Of a DNA stretch of 64,000 nt, positions 61,457 to 64,000 are shown in pieces. Every line of letters begins with the position of its first letter. Within the stretch, counting starts at the first letter, position 1. The notes under the pieces were generated by a model. It ran no database searches, had not been told where the DNA came from, and saw only the letters and a list, made by a program, of their open reading frames with translations. Source of the stretch: Undibacterium pigrum (lineage in GTDB: Bacteria; Pseudomonadota; Gammaproteobacteria; Burkholderiales; Burkholderiaceae_D); contig NZ_QJKB01000001.1 in the NCBI RefSeq assembly GCF_003201815.1, positions 372,001 through 436,000 of the forward strand, written 5' to 3'. Made by a program: the position numbers and the translations under genes.

Positions 61457-63019
61457 ATGTCCAAACAATATATCCTTTCCATAGACAACGGCACTCAAAG
61501 CGTCAGGGCTATCCTGTTTGATTTGCGTGGCAATATCGTCGCCAAGTCCCAGGTACATCTCGAAGCTTATTTTTCAGATCAACCTGGCTGGGCAGAGCAT
61601 CATCCTGAAGATTACTGGCAGGCAGTATGTACAGCCTGCCAGCGGCTGTGGAATGAACACGGAGTTTCACCATCGAGCGTACACGGTGTCGCCGTGACCA
61701 CCCAGCGCGGCACCATGATCAACCTGGACAAGCATGGCCAACCCTTAAGGCCTGCGATTACCTGGCTAGATCAAAGGCGCACCGATGTGGTACCACCCGT
61801 CAACTCTTTGTGGATGACAGCCTTCAAGCTGGCAGGCGTTGCCAGCACTATCAATTTCTTTCGCGGTGAAGCAGAAGCCAACTGGATCAAGGCGCATCAG
61901 CCTGATATCTGGGACAAGACGGATAAATACCTGATGTTGTCTGGCTACCTGAATTATCGCTTGTGCGGCAATTTCATTGATTCCATAGGTTCGCAAGTCG
62001 GTTATCTGCCATTTGACTACAAGGGTTTGAAATGGGCAGGCAAGCTGGATTGGAAATGGCAGGCATTGGCGGTAAGGGCTGAAAGCTTGCCTGAGCTGGT
62101 GCCGCCCGGCACGGTCATGGGACACATCAATCAGGCGGCTGAGGCAGCAACCGGCATACTGGCTGGCACACCTTTGCTGGCTGCAGCAGCGGACAAGGCT
62201 TGTGAAGTGATAGGCGCTGGTTGCCAGCAGCCTAATATCGGTTGTCTCAGTTATGGCACGACGGCCACCATCAATACCACCAGCAAAAAATATCTGGAAG
62301 TAACGCCCTTCATACCGCCATACCCAGCAGCGATACCCAATTCATATAGTACCGAAGTACAGATATTCCGTGGTTACTGGATGGTGAACTGGTTCAAGGA
62401 ACAATTTGGCCATCATGAAAAACTGCAAGCGGCAGAGCAGGGTGTCTTGCCAGAGGCCTTGTTTGATGAACTGGTGAATGCCGTGCCGCCAGGCTCCATG
62501 GGCCTGATGTTGCAACCCTACTGGACGCCTGGCATCAAGGTGCCGGGTGCGGAGGCCAAAGGGGCCATCATCGGCTTCGGTGATGTGCATACGCGAGCAC
62601 ATATGTACCGCGCTATTCTTGAGGGCCTGGCTTATGCCTTACGAGAAGGTAAAGAACGCATAGAAAAGCGTAGCGGTGTAGCGATCACTGAATTGCGTAT
62701 CTCAGGCGGCGGCTCGCAAAGTGATGCTGCCATGCAATTGACGGCCGATATCTTTGGCTTGCCTACTTCACGCCCGCATATCTACGAGACATCCGGCCTG
62801 GGTGCTGCAATTGATGCGACCGTTGGACTGGGCTTGCATCCCAGTTTTGATGTGGCCATCAAGGAGATGACACGTATAGGCAAAACCTTTGAGCCTATCG
62901 CCCATCATCACCAGATCTACAATGAGCTGTATCACCGCGTCTACCAAAAAATGTATGCCCGTCTCCAGCCCTTATATAAAGAGATACAGCAAATTACGGG
63001 ATACCCCAAAATGCATTGA
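61457..63019 (+). CDS. FGGY-family carbohydrate/polyol kinase
   Basis: 520 aa. N-terminal phosphate loop SIDNGTQSVRAILFD (~7), TTQRGTMINLD (~84), and the second ATPase lobe with SYGTTATINTT (~270) and ISGGGSQSDAAMQL (~415), as in the FGGY/glycerol kinase superfamily. It differs from canonical GlpK at the start (DNGTQS, where GlpK has DQGTTS). It should phosphorylate the sugar or polyol consumed by this operon. It begins 11 nt after the GlpD-like gene. Confidence 0.87.
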   Translation: MSKQYILSIDNGTQSVRAILFDLRGNIVAKSQVHLEAYFSDQPGWAEHHPEDYWQAVCTACQRLWNEHGVSPSSVHGVAVTTQRGTMINLDKHGQPLRPAITWLDQRRTDVVPPVNSLWMTAFKLAGVASTINFFRGEAEANWIKAHQPDIWDKTDKYLMLSGYLNYRLCGNFIDSIGSQVGYLPFDYKGLKWAGKLDWKWQALAVRAESLPELVPPGTVMGHINQAAEAATGILAGTPLLAAAADKACEVIGAGCQQPNIGCLSYGTTATINTTSKKYLEVTPFIPPYPAAIPNSYSTEVQIFRGYWMVNWFKEQFGHHEKLQAAEQGVLPEALFDELVNAVPPGSMGLMLQPYWTPGIKVPGAEAKGAIIGFGDVHTRAHMYRAILEGLAYALREGKERIEKRSGVAITELRISGGGSQSDAAMQLTADIFGLPTSRPHIYETSGLGAAIDATVGLGLHPSFDVAIKEMTRIGKTFEPIAHHHQIYNELYHRVYQKMYARLQPLYKEIQQITGYPKMH

Positions 63020-63057
63020 GGCTGCATGGTAGTGCCTGGCCTGCTATGATTGCCAGC

Positions 63058-63768
63058 ATGATGACTATCGTTCTTTTGCCTGGCATGGATGGCACAGGCA
63101 CACTCTACGCGCCTTTGCATGCGGCATTGAATGGTGAATGCAAGTTACTGATGCTGACATATCCGGTAGATCAGGCGCTGAGCTATGCAGAGCTGGAAGC
63201 ATTGGTTCAGACGCAACTGCCACAGGATGAAGACTATATTTTGCTGGGAGAATCGTTCTCAGGGCCGATTGCCATCTCCATCGCCGCCACGCAACCAGTG
63301 CGGCTAAAAGCATTAATACTTTGTGCGACTTTTGCCAGCAATCCTCGTCCCTTGCTGGCTGCGTCCAGGTATGCCCTGCCTTATTTGCCAACCAGGCTGG
63401 CACCTTTAAGTGTATTCAGTCATTTGCTGCTGGGTCGATTTTCCAGTAAAGAATTGCGCAGGCAACTGGCCTATGCTTTGGCGCAAGTCAAACCATCCAG
63501 CTTAAAGGCAAGGCTACGCGCGGTACTGTGTTGTGATGTCAAAGAAAAACTCAAACTCCTCAAAGTACCGGTAATTTATCTGCAAGCTAGCAGGGACAAG
63601 CTGGTACCTGCATCCGCTCATGCTGACATCAGCAGGCAATTGCATGACATGGAAACTTATAGATACGATGCACCCCACTTTTTACTGCAAACGAAAGCAG
63701 ATGAAGTTGCGAAAGACATTTTGAAGTTCATTTCAAGAATTGAAGCTCATGAGGAAAAGCAGCTTTGA
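63058..63768 (+). CDS. Alpha/beta hydrolase
   Basis: 236 aa from the ATG at 63058 (neighbouring ATGs at 63046 and 63061 are possible; none has a clear ribosome site). Start LLPGMDGTGTLY, nucleophile elbow GESFSG (~69), acid in QASRDKLVPA, His in DAPHFLLQ. It resembles small esterases or thioesterase-like hydrolases. Follows the kinase by 38 bp, perhaps in the same transcript. Substrate unknown. Confidence 0.75.
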   Translation: MMTIVLLPGMDGTGTLYAPLHAALNGECKLLMLTYPVDQALSYAELEALVQTQLPQDEDYILLGESFSGPIAISIAATQPVRLKALILCATFASNPRPLLAASRYALPYLPTRLAPLSVFSHLLLGRFSSKELRRQLAYALAQVKPSSLKARLRAVLCCDVKEKLKLLKVPVIYLQASRDKLVPASAHADISRQLHDMETYRYDAPHFLLQTKADEVAKDILKFISRIEAHEEKQL

Positions 63769-63783
63769 TGCATAATATTAAGC

Positions 63784-64000
63784 ATGAAAGCGCTCCCTAC
63801 ATCCCAATCTCAAGTTAATGCCAAGGTCAATGCTCATGTCCATGTCTATCAGGCGGAATACGCAAGACGCCTGAATCGTGTCCTTGATTATATAGATCAG
63901 CACCTGGACTCTTCTCTTGAGCTGGAACAACTGGCTGAAATAGCACATTTTTCGCGCTTCCATTTTCATCGGGTATTTGCCGCCTGGATGGGGGAGACCC
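63784..64000 (+). CDS. AraC-family regulator, truncated by the window end
   Basis: The frame from ATG 63784 stays open to base 64000. From about residue 28 it reads RLNRVLDYIDQHLDSSLELEQLAEIAHFSRFHFHRVF, the first helix-turn-helix of an AraC domain. HTH at the N-terminus is typical of AraC proteins with a C-terminal GyrI-like effector domain. Only 72 residues are visible. The 63-aa minus-strand frame opposite is a shadow. Confidence 0.8.
   Translation, partial: MKALPTSQSQVNAKVNAHVHVYQAEYARRLNRVLDYIDQHLDSSLELEQLAEIAHFSRFHFHRVFAAWMGET

Overview
The window looks like chromosomal DNA of a betaproteobacterium, most likely of the family Oxalobacteraceae (Undibacterium/Massilia/Janthinobacterium side of Burkholderiales). 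This placement is inferred from gene content, above all a micacocidin/yersiniabactin-type siderophore locus, and from moderate base composition. No rRNA or other taxonomic marker is present.

Layout. (1) 1-3.4 kb: an HDOD signalling protein, a PAS-GGDEF-EAL protein, then tRNA-Ser(UGA) and a strong terminator. (2) 3.4-10.1 kb: an accessory island beside the tRNA with small SUKH-type and unrecognised immunity-like genes, a phage gpD remnant, a DUF2243-like membrane protein, and seven same-orientation copies of a ~60-bp repeat that often supplies the stop codon of its neighbour. Two more copies lie at 15.2 and 15.7 kb. (3) 10.9-15.1 kb: a secreted copper-oxidase operon (multicopper oxidase, tyrosinase, small cytochrome-c-like protein without a heme motif). 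(4) 15.2-16.9 kb: a small orphan gene with a TGATCA palindrome upstream, and an AT-rich, Bacteroidetes-like secreted hydrolase. (5) 17.0-51.3 kb: a complete siderophore system. (6) 51.3-57 kb: small stress/membrane genes, a class 3 lipase, a MITE-like element, a patatin lipoprotein, small hypotheticals and a Cro-like regulator. (7) 57-64 kb: an AraC regulator divergent from an operon of AGPS-like flavoprotein, GlpD-like dehydrogenase, FGGY kinase and hydrolase, then a truncated AraC gene at the window edge.

The siderophore system is the main content. Leftward from a divergent promoter run a 4245-aa FAAL-ACP-KS-AT-KR-ACP-Cy-A(MT-like)-PCP-Cy-PCP synthetase, a 2324-aa KS-MT-KR-ACP-ACP-Cy-like protein, a thiazolinyl imide reductase, a methyltransferase-thioesterase fusion and an Sfp-type phosphopantetheinyl transferase. 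Rightward run a TonB receptor, an RhtX/YbtX-like permease, a second methyltransferase-thioesterase fusion, an FAD monooxygenase and two YbtP/YbtQ-like ABC half-transporters, with a convergent PchR/YbtA-like AraC regulator after them. There is no salicylate synthase or salicyl-AMP ligase, so the aromatic cap should be made from a fatty acid by the FAAL plus an iterative PKS module, as in micacocidin. A Fur box sits in the divergent promoter and another upstream of the regulator.

Features that depart from the yersiniabactin assembly line: the second PKS lacks an acyltransferase; its ketoreductase has lost the catalytic Tyr; it has tandem ACPs and ends in a Cy-like domain with no following carrier or thioesterase; chain release must come from the two MT-TE proteins, one of which has a Cys nucleophile; and an aromatic-hydroxylase-type flavoenzyme is added. 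Together these predict an agrochelin/micacocidin-family metallophore with a modified right-hand end.
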